NCBI RefSeq assembly: GCF_004345825.1
Contig: NZ_SLXM01000008.1
Location: forward strand, 1-64,000
Length of the DNA: 64,000 nucleotides
Source of the DNA: Tenacibaculum skagerrakense
Lineage (GTDB): Bacteria; Bacteroidota; Bacteroidia; Flavobacteriales; Flavobacteriaceae
Direction: 5' to 3'
In this document: positions 46,246-55,638 of the stretch, in pieces
Layout: each line of letters starts with the position of its first letter
Numbering within the stretch: the stretch's first letter is position 1
Position numbers and translations under genes: made by a program
The notes under the pieces: model-generated
The model's input: only the letters and a program-made list of their open reading frames with translations
What the model was told of the DNA's origin: nothing
Databases searched by the model: none

Positions 46246-47086
46246 GATTATTTCTCCTGGAATTTTAACGTCAATTCAAGATTTGGGTAGAGTAGGACAC
46301 GCACATTTTGGTATACCAACTTCAGGAGCGATGGATAAGCAATCTCATCAATTGGCAAATGCTATTTTAAATAATGAAAAAAATGCGGCTACGCTAGAAA
46401 TTACCTATGGAAATGTAAAGTTTGAGTTTTTACAAGCTTGTGAAATCTGTATTACTGGAGCGAATTTCTCACCTGAAATAAACGGAAATACTATAGCTCT
46501 AAATAAAAGAGTTGCAGTTAACAGAGGAGCGGTTTTTACTTTAGGAAAAAGAGTTTATGGATTAAGAACATATCTGGCTATTCAAGGTGGAATTAATTCT
46601 GAAACGATATTTGGGAGTAGAAGTTTTTATGAAGGAATCACAACAAAATCAAATATTAAAAAAGGAGATATAATTGAGGTATTCAATTCGAATAAAAGAA
46701 CTTCAAGTAATAATTACTCACGATTTAAAGTTGACTTAGAATATTTTATTAGTTCAGTAATAGAATGTTATCAAGGACCAGAGTTTGATTTACTAACAGA
46801 TGAACAACAAAAAAAACTTCTAAATACACAATTCACCATATCTCCTAAGAATAGTAGAATGGGGTATATGCTAACCGAAAAAATTGAAAATCAATTACCT
46901 TCTATATTATCATCAGGAGTGCTTCCAGGAACAGTGCAATTAACACCATCAGGTGAATTAATTGTATTAATGAGAGATTGCCAAGTTACTGGAGGATATC
47001 CTAGAGTTTTGCAATTAACAGAAAGTGCAATAAATCGTTTAGCACAGAAAACAACTGGAGAGAAAGTAATTATAAATTTGATTTAA
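46238..47086 (+). CDS. pxpC: 5-oxoprolinase subunit C (biotin-dependent carboxyltransferase-like)
   Basis: The 282-residue protein has the start SIQDLGRVGHAHFGIPTSGA, the AIQGGIN region and the C-terminal VTGGYPRVLQLTESAINRLAQ segment of the KipA/allophanate-hydrolase subunit 2 family. It closes the operon; a terminator follows five bases later. No biotin domain is fused. Confidence 0.93.
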   Translation: MIKIISPGILTSIQDLGRVGHAHFGIPTSGAMDKQSHQLANAILNNEKNAATLEITYGNVKFEFLQACEICITGANFSPEINGNTIALNKRVAVNRGAVFTLGKRVYGLRTYLAIQGGINSETIFGSRSFYEGITTKSNIKKGDIIEVFNSNKRTSSNNYSRFKVDLEYFISSVIECYQGPEFDLLTDEQQKKLLNTQFTISPKNSRMGYMLTEKIENQLPSILSSGVLPGTVQLTPSGELIVLMRDCQVTGGYPRVLQLTESAINRLAQKTTGEKVIINLI

Positions 47087-47090
47087 ACAA

Positions 47091-47116
47091 AAAAACACCT
47101 GGAAAGAGGTGTTTTT
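47091..47116. terminator. Terminator of pxp operon
   Basis: AAAAACACCT, loop GGAAAG, AGGTGTTTTT; symmetric, also serving the convergent gene. Confidence 0.88.
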
Positions 47117-47139
47117 AGTGTTTTAAAATAGTTTAGAAC

Positions 47140-48144
47140 TTATATTTCTAATGAATTAAATAATTCAACTAGTTTAGGGTCAGAAGGTCTTGGTGCATCA
47201 GGACTTACAATGTTTCCATCAGGGTCAATTAGAATAAAACGTGGAATAGAACTAATTCTGTAAGCCTGAGAAAAGCTTTTATCCTCATTCGCATACAATT
47301 GAATTCCACCTAAATTTTTCTCTTCAACCATGTCAGTCCATGTAAAATAATCATCTCTTTTATCAATAGAAATACTTACAAACTGAATGTTTTTGTCGTG
47401 ATATTTTTCCTCTAATTTTTGCAAAGCAGGTATTTCCGCTAAGCAAGGATTACACCAAGTAGCCCAAACATCAATGTATACATATTTACCTTTTAAATCT
47501 TCTAAAGAAACTGTTTCTCTATCTGGCTTTTCATAGTTCACAAATTTCGGAGCAACTTTACCTTTTGCTAATTCAGTTTTAATATACATTTTTTCATCAT
47601 GCATTGCTTTAACTTGGTTTTCTAAAGCCTTGATGTTGTTTTTTTGCATTGAAACAAAAGCAGTATCAAGAGTTTTTTCACCTAAACGAGTTGTAAAATT
47701 CGATACATAACTATTTAATTTTTCGTCAAACTCCGCTTTAGGTAATTCAATCATAGCCATAACACCTTTGTTAAACTCCATTTGGTTAGCAGCAGTTTTT
47801 ACCATAAAATTACTTTCCGAGGCACCTTTACCAGTGAAAACTACAGTGTTATTAAAATCACTTCCATCAGCATTCATTACAATTTCGTCTCCATTTCTAA
47901 AATATACTGTTGTATATTTTTTTCCATCGAATAAAGAGAAAAATCCATTATCTACTTTCAATGTATCTTTGAAAGCTCCATTTTCATCTAGCTTAATAAC
48001 TTTTTTGTATCCTTTTTGACCGTTAGCAATTACAACAGAGTCAGAATTTTTATTCGTGATTTTTCCTGAGAAATTTACAAAATCATTTTTCTTACACGAT
48101 GTTAGTACTAACATTGTTAAGAATACATACATTACATTCTTCAT
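47140..48144 (-). CDS. TlpA-like thioredoxin lipoprotein
   Basis: The 334-residue protein has a lipobox (LTSC), an N-terminal DUF4369-type beta domain (about 25-120: NFSGKITNKNSDSVVI) and a C-terminal thioredoxin domain (about 195-334) with active site WATWCNPCLAEIP. It probably keeps or rearranges periplasmic disulphides or resupplies cytochrome maturation, as TlpA/ResA proteins do. Its substrate is unknown. Confidence 0.87.
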   Translation of the reverse strand: MKNVMYVFLTMLVLTSCKKNDFVNFSGKITNKNSDSVVIANGQKGYKKVIKLDENGAFKDTLKVDNGFFSLFDGKKYTTVYFRNGDEIVMNADGSDFNNTVVFTGKGASESNFMVKTAANQMEFNKGVMAMIELPKAEFDEKLNSYVSNFTTRLGEKTLDTAFVSMQKNNIKALENQVKAMHDEKMYIKTELAKGKVAPKFVNYEKPDRETVSLEDLKGKYVYIDVWATWCNPCLAEIPALQKLEEKYHDKNIQFVSISIDKRDDYFTWTDMVEEKNLGGIQLYANEDKSFSQAYRISSIPRFILIDPDGNIVSPDAPRPSDPKLVELFNSLEI

Positions 48145-48272
48145 TATATATAAAATTAGGTTGAGTAAAAATAAGGGAAAATATTAAGAATCGTAAAAAA
48201 TGAAATGATTTATCATGTTGCGAATAAATCGTAACTTTACTCCTTTAAAAATCACAAGAACTTTTTTGCTGA

Positions 48273-51200
48273 ATGTATTTAATTTTTGATACAGAAACTA
48301 CGGGTTTACCAAAAAGCTGGAATGCACCCATTACCGATACCGATAACTGGCCAAGAGCTATTCAAATAGCATGGCAGTTGCATGATGAAATGGGAAATTT
48401 AATTGAGCACAATGATTTCTTAATTAAAGCAGATGGTTTTAATATTCCTTTTGATGCAGAAAGAGTTCATGGAATTTCTACAGATTTAGCAAACGAACAA
48501 GGTATTCTTTTACAAGAAGGATTAGAATTGTTTAAAGAAGCTTTGTCAAAAGCAAAGTTTGTAGTAGGTCAAAATGTAGGATTTGATGTCAACATTATGG
48601 CATGTGAATTCTACCGATTAGGTATTGAAAATAATTTAGAAAGTTTACCTGTTTTAGATACTTGTACCGAGGAAACAGCAGCCATGTGTCAAATTCCGGG
48701 AGGTAGAGGAGGTAAGTTTAAATTACCAACGCTAACAGAATTACACGAGCATTTATTTGGAGTAGGATTTAACGAAGCACACAATGCGACAGCCGATGTA
48801 GAGGCTACAACTCGTTGTTTTTTAGAATTACTTCGTTTAAAACACTATCCAATTGAAAAATTGGATGTTCCTAAAGATTATTACGCTAAGTATTCAGAAC
48901 AAAATCCGATGCCAATCCAACTTATTGGATTGAAGCATTTAAACCTGAAGGCAGAGAGTGATAAGATTAGAAAGCGTTTAGCAGCTGAATCCGAAGAGGT
49001 TACTACACGATCAACTTCTGAAGGTTTAGCAAAACTAGCAGAAGTACAATTTGCACATTTACATAACCATTCACAGTTTTCCGTTTTACAATCTACCATT
49101 CAAATACAAGAATTGGTAAATGCAGCGGCGAAAGATAATATGAGTGCGGTTGCCTTAACCGATACTGGAAATATGATGGCAGCCTTTCATTTTACATCGG
49201 TTGTAGCAAATTATAATAATTCTGCTGAAAATCCATTAAAACCAATCGTAGGTTGTGAGTTTTTTATCTGTGAAAATCATACGGATAAAACCAAAAAGGA
49301 CAATGGTTACCAAGTTGTTTTACTAGCGAAAAATAAAAGAGGTTATCATAATTTGGCTAAAATGTCTTCTAAAGCTTTTGTGGATGGATTTTATTACGTT
49401 CCAAGAATCGATAAAGAAATTGTTAAGCAATATAAAGAAGACATCATTGTATTAACAGGAAACTTATATGGAGAAGTTCCTAACAAGATTTTAAATATAG
49501 GTGAAAAACAAGCTGAGGAAGCATTGTTGTGGTGGAAAGAAGAATTTGGTGATGACTTGTATATCGAGTTGATGCGTCATGGACAAGAGGATGAAAATGT
49601 TGTCAATAAAACGTTGCTTGAGTTTTCTAAAAAGCATAATATTAAAATTGTTGCAACCAACAATACCTTTTATTTAGAAAAAGAAGATGCCAATGCGCAT
49701 GATATTTTATTATGTGTTAAAGATGGAGAAAAACAAGCAACTCCAATAGGTAAGGGTAGAGGATATCGTTATGGTTTACCTAATGAGGAATACTATTTTA
49801 AGTCTTCTGAAGAAATGAAAAAACTATTTGCTGACTTACCGGAAGCAATTAGTAATATTCAGGAAATAGTTGATAAAGTTGAAGCGTTTACTTTAGCCAG
49901 AGATGTATTATTACCTGCTTTTGATATTCCAGAGGAATTTCAAGATGAAAAAGATAATGAAGATGGTGGAAAGAGAGGAGAGAATAACTATTTACGACAC
50001 CTAACCTATGAAGGTGCTAAAAAACGGTATGGAGAAATTACCGATAGTATACGAGATCGTTTAGATTTTGAGTTAGAAGTAATTGAAAAAACGGGATATC
50101 CTGGATACTTTTTAATTGTAGAAGATTTTATCCGCGAAGCCAGAAACATGGATGTTTCAGTTGGGCCAGGTCGTGGTTCTGCCGCAGGTTCGGTTGTTGC
50201 CTACTGTTTGTGGATTACCAATATAGACCCGATTAAATACGATTTACTTTTTGAGCGTTTCTTAAATCCTGAGCGTGTATCCATGCCCGATATTGATATC
50301 GATTTTGATGATGAAGGTAGAGGTAGAGTAATGGACTATGTAATTAAAAAGTATGGAGCTAATCAGGTAGCACAAATTATTACTTACGGTACCATGGCGG
50401 CTAAATCTTCTCTACGTGATACTGCCAGAGTACTAGATTTGCCTTTATTTGAAGCAGACCGAATTGCAAAGTTAGTTCCAGGCATTAAGCTCAAGAATAT
50501 TTTTAGCGATGATGAAAAAAGTAAAGGAAAAGTCGCAGGTTTACGTTCAGAAGAAAAAGAAAATGTTGAAGAATTAAAATCTATTGCCTTAGGAGATGGT
50601 TTAGAAGCCAACACAATTAACCAAGCAGTAGTATTAGAAGGTTCTGTTCGTAATACTGGAATTCATGCCTGTGGTGTAATTATTACACCAGATGATATTA
50701 CAAATTTCGTTCCTGTTTCGGTTGCGAAAGATTCTGATATGTATGTTACCCAGTTCGATAACTCGGTAGTAGAAAGTGCAGGATTATTAAAAATGGATTT
50801 CTTGGGGTTAAAAACACTAACCCTTATTAAAGATACAGTCAAGATTGTAAAAGCACGTCATGGTGTAGAGCTCGATCCAGAGAATTTTCCAATTGATGAT
50901 GAAGAAACGTATGCATTGTTCCAAAGAGGAGAAACCGTTGGTATTTTCCAATATGAATCTCCTGGGATGCAAAAGTACATGCGAGAATTAAAGCCTACAG
51001 TGTTTGCCGATTTAATTGCCATGAACGCACTGTATCGTCCAGGACCTTTAGAATACATTCCTTCCTTCATTCGAAGAAAGCACGGTGACGAAGAAATTCA
51101 ATATGATCTTCCTGCGATGGAAGAATACTTGGCAGAAACTTATGGTATTACGGTCTATCAGGAGCAAGTAATGTTGCTGTCGCAAAAGTTAGCAGATTTT

Positions 51201-52607
51201 ACCAAAGGTGAGGCCGATGTATTACGTAAGGCAATGGGTAAAAAGCAAGCGGCGGTTCTTGCTAAAATGAAGCCAAAGTTTGTAGAGCAAGCCAAAGCTA
51301 ATGGTCATGACGAAAAAGCGTTAGAGAAAATATGGAAAGACTGGGAAGCTTTTGCATCCTATGCCTTTAACAAATCGCACTCTACGTGTTATGCTTGGAT
51401 TGCATATCAGACAGCCTATTTAAAAGCACATTATCCTGCGGAATATATGGCCGCGGTACTTTCTAATAATATGAATGATATTAAATCAGTATCCTTCTTT
51501 ATGGAAGAGTGTAAACGTATGGGATTAGAAGTATTAGGACCAGATGTAAATGAATCGTATTCTAAGTTTTCTGTAAACAAAGATGGAGCCGTTCGTTTTG
51601 GAATGGCAGCTATCAAAGGAGTAGGAGGAGCGGCAGTTAGAGCTATTATTGAAGAGCGTAAAGAAAACGGACCGTATTCTTCTATTTTTGATGTAGCAAA
51701 ACGAGTGGATTTACGTGTTGCCAATAAAAAAGCGTTTGAAGGTTTGGTGTTAGCGGGTGGTTTCGATTCGTTTACCGATACACACAGAGCACAATATTAT
51801 GTTCAAGATGAAAAAGGACAGACATTTTTAGAAAGAGCGTTACGTTTTGGAAATAAATATCAAGAGAATTTAAATTCTTCTCAGGTATCATTATTTGGTG
51901 AAGCTAGTGATGTAGATTTGCCAGAGCCAACAATTCCTGAATGCAACACATGGGGAACTATGGAGTTGTTAGCGAAGGAAAAAGAAATGGTTGGGATGTA
52001 TATTTCCGCACATCCGTTAGATGATTTTAAAAATGAATTAAAGTTTTGTAATGCCTCTGTAAGTCATTTTAAAGATTTACAAAAATATGAAGGTTTAGGA
52101 CTTGCCTTTGGTGGTATTGTAACTGATGTACAGCATAGAGTTTCAAAAGCAGGAAAAGGTTGGGCGTCTTTTATCATTGAAGATTATAACGATAGTTTTG
52201 AGTTTAGAATTTTTGGTGAAGAGTATTTAAAGTTCAAACATTTCTTGGTGCCTAATTCTTTCTTGTATATCAAAGCGACTATAAAACCAGGTTGGACGAA
52301 TAAAGAGGGTGTAAAAGGAGATCCGAGAGTTGGATTTACCGACTTTAGTTTACTGCACGATATCATGGAGAAAATGTGTAAAAAAATTACCATTAAAATG
52401 CCATTAGCAGAAGTAAAAGAAGATACTATTAAAAACCTACAGCATTTGTTTGTTACGAATTCTGGTTCGCATGGTTTACGTTTTGTAATTTATGATGTAG
52501 AAGAAAAGTTAGAGTTAGATGTGCCTAGTAGAACTACTAAAATAAAAATCACCAACGAGTTTTTAGCCGAATTAGACAAACAGCATATTAATTATAAGTT
52601 GAATTAG
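48273..52607 (+). CDS. dnaE: DNA polymerase III alpha subunit with fused N-terminal exonuclease
   Basis: DnaE is the replicative polymerase subunit. The 1444-residue product begins with a DEDD exonuclease domain (about 1-190): FDTETTG, QNVGFDVNIM and HNATADVEATTR give the three Exo motifs, as in DnaQ. The PHP domain (from about 265) keeps HLHNHSQFS but reads ALTDTGNM where many PHP domains have TDHG, so it is probably inactive. The palm follows with VGPGRGSAAGSVVAYCL and PDIDIDFDDEGRGRVMDYV, then fingers, helix-hairpin-helix and an OB fold near the C terminus. Confidence 0.95.
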   Translation: MYLIFDTETTGLPKSWNAPITDTDNWPRAIQIAWQLHDEMGNLIEHNDFLIKADGFNIPFDAERVHGISTDLANEQGILLQEGLELFKEALSKAKFVVGQNVGFDVNIMACEFYRLGIENNLESLPVLDTCTEETAAMCQIPGGRGGKFKLPTLTELHEHLFGVGFNEAHNATADVEATTRCFLELLRLKHYPIEKLDVPKDYYAKYSEQNPMPIQLIGLKHLNLKAESDKIRKRLAAESEEVTTRSTSEGLAKLAEVQFAHLHNHSQFSVLQSTIQIQELVNAAAKDNMSAVALTDTGNMMAAFHFTSVVANYNNSAENPLKPIVGCEFFICENHTDKTKKDNGYQVVLLAKNKRGYHNLAKMSSKAFVDGFYYVPRIDKEIVKQYKEDIIVLTGNLYGEVPNKILNIGEKQAEEALLWWKEEFGDDLYIELMRHGQEDENVVNKTLLEFSKKHNIKIVATNNTFYLEKEDANAHDILLCVKDGEKQATPIGKGRGYRYGLPNEEYYFKSSEEMKKLFADLPEAISNIQEIVDKVEAFTLARDVLLPAFDIPEEFQDEKDNEDGGKRGENNYLRHLTYEGAKKRYGEITDSIRDRLDFELEVIEKTGYPGYFLIVEDFIREARNMDVSVGPGRGSAAGSVVAYCLWITNIDPIKYDLLFERFLNPERVSMPDIDIDFDDEGRGRVMDYVIKKYGANQVAQIITYGTMAAKSSLRDTARVLDLPLFEADRIAKLVPGIKLKNIFSDDEKSKGKVAGLRSEEKENVEELKSIALGDGLEANTINQAVVLEGSVRNTGIHACGVIITPDDITNFVPVSVAKDSDMYVTQFDNSVVESAGLLKMDFLGLKTLTLIKDTVKIVKARHGVELDPENFPIDDEETYALFQRGETVGIFQYESPGMQKYMRELKPTVFADLIAMNALYRPGPLEYIPSFIRRKHGDEEIQYDLPAMEEYLAETYGITVYQEQVMLLSQKLADFTKGEADVLRKAMGKKQAAVLAKMKPKFVEQAKANGHDEKALEKIWKDWEAFASYAFNKSHSTCYAWIAYQTAYLKAHYPAEYMAAVLSNNMNDIKSVSFFMEECKRMGLEVLGPDVNESYSKFSVNKDGAVRFGMAAIKGVGGAAVRAIIEERKENGPYSSIFDVAKRVDLRVANKKAFEGLVLAGGFDSFTDTHRAQYYVQDEKGQTFLERALRFGNKYQENLNSSQVSLFGEASDVDLPEPTIPECNTWGTMELLAKEKEMVGMYISAHPLDDFKNELKFCNASVSHFKDLQKYEGLGLAFGGIVTDVQHRVSKAGKGWASFIIEDYNDSFEFRIFGEEYLKFKHFLVPNSFLYIKATIKPGWTNKEGVKGDPRVGFTDFSLLHDIMEKMCKKITIKMPLAEVKEDTIKNLQHLFVTNSGSHGLRFVIYDVEEKLELDVPSRTTKIKITNEFLAELDKQHINYKLN

Positions 52608-52640
52608 GTCGTTGATCAAAGTCCGAAGTTGGGAGCTTAT

Positions 52641-52668
52641 GTCATTGCGAATGAAATGAAGCAATCTC
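52641..52668 (+). repeat. Intergenic palindromic repeat, copy 1
   Basis: GTCATTGCGAATGAAATGAAGCAATCTC in separate parts: left arm GTCATTGCGA, right arm GAAGCAATCTC. Part of a cluster in the 392-bp gap 52608-52999, which holds no gene. Confidence 0.8.
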
Positions 52669-52683
52669 AACTTCAAAATGAAA

Positions 52684-52735
52684 GATTACTTCGTTTTGTT
52701 ACCAAACTAAATTTGGCACAAGCCTCGTAATGACG
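52684..52735 (-). repeat. Intergenic palindromic repeat, inverted copy
   Basis: Read on the minus strand this gives GTCATTACGAGGC near one end and GAAGTAATC near the other, the same layout as copies 1, 3 and 4 but with a longer insert between the arms. Confidence 0.7.
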
Positions 52736-52746
52736 TTATTGTTGTT

Positions 52747-52785
52747 GTCATTGCGAACGAAATTCAATGAAGAGAAGCAATCTCT
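52747..52785 (+). repeat. Intergenic palindromic repeat, copy 3
   Basis: Left arm GTCATTGCGAACGAA, right arm GAAGCAATCTC, with a 13-base insert containing ATTCAATGAAGA between them. Confidence 0.8.
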
Positions 52786-52841
52786 CGATTATAAGGAGCA
52801 TGTCACTTCGAGTGAAGTTTAAAAGCGATAAGCGATTAAAC

Positions 52842-52889
52842 TTTGTATCGAGAAGTGCTTGTGAGTTCTAAACTCGTTCTCGATACAAA
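52842..52889. repeat. Second-family hairpin between repeats
   Basis: TTTGTATCGAGAA (52842-52854) and TTCTCGATACAAA (52877-52889) are perfect 13-bp inverted arms. Between them lies an inner stem GAGTT (52863-52867) and AACTC (52871-52875). Upstream at 52802 is GTCACTTCGAGTG, a typical companion of this family. It would fold into a strong two-part hairpin on either strand. Confidence 0.75.
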
Positions 52890-52948
52890 ATTGTTTTTCA
52901 CTCTGTTTCAATCAATTTCACTTGAACAGACATTGAGTGTAGTTTGTT

Positions 52949-52986
52949 GTCATTGCGAATGAAATGAAATGTAGTGAATCAATCTC
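52949..52986 (+). repeat. Intergenic palindromic repeat, copy 4
   Basis: Left arm GTCATTGCGAATGAAATGAA, right arm GTGAATCAATCTCTC, slightly degenerate. It ends 13 bases before the gldA stop codon. Confidence 0.75.
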
Positions 52987-52999
52987 TCTACTAACAGAA

Positions 53000-53899
53000 T
53001 TACTTAGTAGAAGTCAACTCTCTGAACAACGTCTCTAAATTTTTGTTTTCCGAGTTGAGCTCTAAGATTTTTAAGCCGTGTTCTTGAGCAAAGTCGAAAA
53101 GTTTCGGACGCATATCTTCTTCAGTTTCGAAGGTTAATATCCAAGAATTGTCGTAGTTATTTTTAATTGCTGAGATATTTGCCAAACGTTGTAAAAATTG
53201 CTCTTCAATTTTATAATCGAAACCAACTTTAATAACCTGTTGATTGCTGTCTTTTAACTCTGAAAGTTTTTTATCAATAACAATTTCACCGTTGTTAATA
53301 ATTATTACACGATCACAAATAGCTTCTACCTCTTGCATAATATGGGTAGAAAGTAATACTGTTTTATTCTTTCCTAATTCTTTAATTAAAGAACGGATTT
53401 CTACTAACTGATTTGGGTCTAATCCTGTAGTTGGTTCATCTAAAATTAAAACCTCCGGATTGTGTAAAATAGCCGCAGCTAAACCCACACGTTGACGGTA
53501 TCCTTTTGAAAGTTGATTGATTTTTTTATGTGCTTCTTTGTCTAAACCAACTTTATTAATGACTTCTGAAATACTTTCTTTTTGTATCTTATGAATATCG
53601 GCATGAAACAACAAATATTCTTTAACATACATTTCTAGATATAAAGGATTGTGTTCTGGAAGATATCCAATACTCTTTCTAGATTCAATACTATTAGAAA
53701 TTACATCAATATCGTTAACAGAAACAGAACCTTCAGTAGGTTGAATATAACCTGTTAGGATTTTCATAGTGGTAGATTTTCCAGCTCCATTAGGGCCAAG
53801 AAAACCAACTATTTCTCCTTTCTTAGCAGAAAAAGAAATATTGTTAACCGCTTTTTGATTTCCGTATGTTTTGGTAACAGATGTAAGTTGAATAGACAT
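53000..53899 (-). CDS. gldA: Gliding motility-associated ABC transporter ATP-binding protein GldA
   Basis: GldA is the ATPase of the GldAFG ABC transporter, required for gliding in Flavobacterium. The 299-residue protein has Walker A (GPNGAGKST), the signature LSKGYRQRVG and Walker B (ILDEPTTGLDP), with the YLPEHNPLYLEMYVKEYL segment characteristic of GldA. gldF and gldG are not in this window. It is the last gene of the thyA-folA-gldA stretch; the repeat cluster lies downstream. Confidence 0.85.
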   Translation of the reverse strand: MSIQLTSVTKTYGNQKAVNNISFSAKKGEIVGFLGPNGAGKSTTMKILTGYIQPTEGSVSVNDIDVISNSIESRKSIGYLPEHNPLYLEMYVKEYLLFHADIHKIQKESISEVINKVGLDKEAHKKINQLSKGYRQRVGLAAAILHNPEVLILDEPTTGLDPNQLVEIRSLIKELGKNKTVLLSTHIMQEVEAICDRVIIINNGEIVIDKKLSELKDSNQQVIKVGFDYKIEEQFLQRLANISAIKNNYDNSWILTFETEEDMRPKLFDFAQEHGLKILELNSENKNLETLFRELTSTK

Positions 53900-53908
53900 T
53901 TAGTATTA

Positions 53909-53931
53909 TCATTTCTGCAAAGGCAGGAATC
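53909..53931. repeat. Small intergenic repeat (TTCTGC/GCAGGA type)
   Basis: ATCATTTCTGCAAAGGCAGGAATC-like sequence between gldA and folA; arms TTTCTGC and GCAGGAA can pair imperfectly. It resembles a different widely scattered repeat (core TTCCTGC...GCAGGAA). Single copy in this window. Confidence 0.4.
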
Positions 53932-53951
53932 TTTTTTAGGTTAAACTCTAT

Positions 53952-54440
53952 TTATCTTCTTTCGTATGTAACGAAACTAAAATCGTATTTATTTTTTTCG
54001 TCAGCTTTAAAATCTTCCCTAGCTACTTCTTTCCATATAGCTTTATCTATTACTGGAAAAAACACATCGGCATCAAAGTTCTCATGAACAATAGTAATGT
54101 CTAATCTTTGAACTAGGTTGTTTTCTATGGCTTGTTTATAAATTTGTGCGCCTCCAATAATAAAAATTTCATCATCATTTTTAGCAAGCTCAATAGCTTC
54201 TTCAATACTACTGGCAATTAAACATCCGTCTTTAAAATAAGTGTTGTTACGAGTAATAATTACGGTAGTTCTATTTGGTAGCGGTTTGCCAATACTTTCA
54301 AAAGTATTTCTACCCATTAGAATATGATGACCAGAAGTAACCTTTTTAAAACGTTTTAAATCTGCAGGCAAATGCCAAATTAAATCGTTGTTTTTTCCTA
54401 GTTCGTAGTTTTTACCGATTGCGGCAATAATTGTAATCAT
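53952..54440 (-). CDS. folA: Dihydrofolate reductase
   Basis: The enzyme reduces dihydrofolate with NADPH and pairs with ThyA nearby. The 162-residue protein has IIAAIGKNYELGKNNDLIWHLPADLKRFK, split here: the substrate region WHLPADLKRFK and the NADPH region MGRNTFESIG and IIGGAQIYKQ. It is 16 bases after the 60-aa gene stop and in line with thyA. Confidence 0.95.
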   Translation of the reverse strand: MITIIAAIGKNYELGKNNDLIWHLPADLKRFKKVTSGHHILMGRNTFESIGKPLPNRTTVIITRNNTYFKDGCLIASSIEEAIELAKNDDEIFIIGGAQIYKQAIENNLVQRLDITIVHENFDADVFFPVIDKAIWKEVAREDFKADEKNKYDFSFVTYERR

Positions 54441-54456
54441 ATAAGTAGGAGGAGGG

Positions 54457-54639
54457 TTACATATTTTTAACCCATTCTTTTATATACCCTGTTAAATCTC
54501 TTTTGTCTGTAACTTGGTCTATAGTTTTAGAATGAATATTGGTGATAATCGTTTTAATAGCTTGTAATACGTTTTCATCATCTATTTCAGCTACGATATC
54601 GTATATCTCTTCTTTAATTGTGTCAATTTCAGCTAGCAT
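54457..54639 (-). CDS. Small acidic hypothetical protein between thyA and folA
   Basis: This 60-residue protein (MLAEIDTIKEEIYDIVAEID and onwards) is mostly helical, with a hydrophobic heptad pattern. It resembles no named family I can be sure of. Good spacing to folA (16 bases) and regular codon use support it being real. An antitoxin-like role is only a guess. Confidence 0.55.
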   Translation of the reverse strand: MLAEIDTIKEEIYDIVAEIDDENVLQAIKTIITNIHSKTIDQVTDKRDLTGYIKEWVKNM

Positions 54640-54722
54640 ATTATAATATAGTTGTTTGATTACTAAATTAGTTAGAATTTGAAAATCTGAAAGTCTAAAT
54701 TTGATAAAAGAACGTTAAAAAA

Positions 54723-55547
54723 TTACACTGCTACAACACCTTTAATGTGTGGATGCGGATTGTAGTTTAACAATTCAAAATCATCAAAAGTAAAGTCTTC
54801 AATATTTTTAATGGCTGGATTAATTTTCATAGTAGGCAAAGGTCTAGGATCTCTAGATAACTGTAATTCCAATTGCTCCATATGATTATTATAGATGTGA
54901 GCATCGCCAAAGGTGTGGATAAATTCACCTGGTTCATATCCACAAACTTGAGCAACCATCATGGTAAATAAAGCATAACTTGCAATATTGAACGGTACTC
55001 CTAAAAAGATATCAGCACTTCGTTGATATAATTGGCAAGAAAGTTTTCCATCAGCTACGTAAAACTGAAAGAAAGCATGACATGGAGGTAAAGCTGCTTT
55101 ACCTTCAGCAACATTATCAGAAAACGATTTTGAGGTATCTGGTAATACGCTTGGATTCCATGCAGATACTAACATTCTTCTACTATTAGGATTACTTTTT
55201 AACGTTTCAATCACATCTTTTAGCTGATCGATTTCATCATTATTCCAATTTCTCCATTGATGTCCATAAACAGGGCCTAAATCACCATTTTCATCTGCCC
55301 ACTCGTTCCAAATACGTACGCCATTTTCTTGTAGATATTTTACGTTAGTATCACCTTTTATAAACCAAAGTAGTTCGTAAATTATCGATTTTAAGTGTAA
55401 CTTTTTGGTTGTTACCATTGGAAATCCTTCGCTTAAATCAAAACGCATTTGATATCCAAAAACACTTTTTGTCCCTGTGCCAGTTCTATCACCTTTTTCA
55501 TTTCCGTTTTCTAAAACGTGTTTCACTAAATCTAAATACTGCTTCAT
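54723..55547 (-). CDS. thyA: Thymidylate synthase
   Basis: ThyA methylates dUMP to dTMP using methylene-tetrahydrofolate. The 274-residue protein from the ATG at 55547 has the catalytic Cys in [33 protein letters not shown] and [16 protein letters not shown]. Length matches the family. The upstream in-frame extension by 14 codons lacks family similarity and overlaps a terminator region. The folate partner folA lies just downstream. Confidence 0.96.
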   Translation of the reverse strand: MKQYLDLVKHVLENGNEKGDRTGTGTKSVFGYQMRFDLSEGFPMVTTKKLHLKSIIYELLWFIKGDTNVKYLQENGVRIWNEWADENGDLGPVYGHQWRNWNNDEIDQLKDVIETLKSNPNSRRMLVSAWNPSVLPDTSKSFSDNVAEGKAALPPCHAFFQFYVADGKLSCQLYQRSADIFLGVPFNIASYALFTMMVAQVCGYEPGEFIHTFGDAHIYNNHMEQLELQLSRDPRPLPTMKINPAIKNIEDFTFDDFELLNYNPHPHIKGVVAV

Positions 55548-55575
55548 GTATCGTCTTAATTTTGGGTAAAAATAA

Positions 55576-55606
55576 AAAAGCATCAACAAAAAAAGTTGAT
55601 GCTTTT
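55576..55606 (-). terminator. Terminator after the Cys-rich peptide genes
   Basis: AAAAGCATCAAC, 7-A loop, GTTGATGCTTTT. On the minus strand it ends the peptide gene transcript 33 bases after its stop; thyA then begins separately. Confidence 0.8.
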
Positions 55607-55638
55607 AAAATTGTTTTCAGTAAGTTATTAACTGTAAA

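Noticed and set aside
52641..52986. Insertion sequence remnant
   Set aside because: No transposase fragment or terminal target duplication is visible; the units fit scattered palindromic repeats better.
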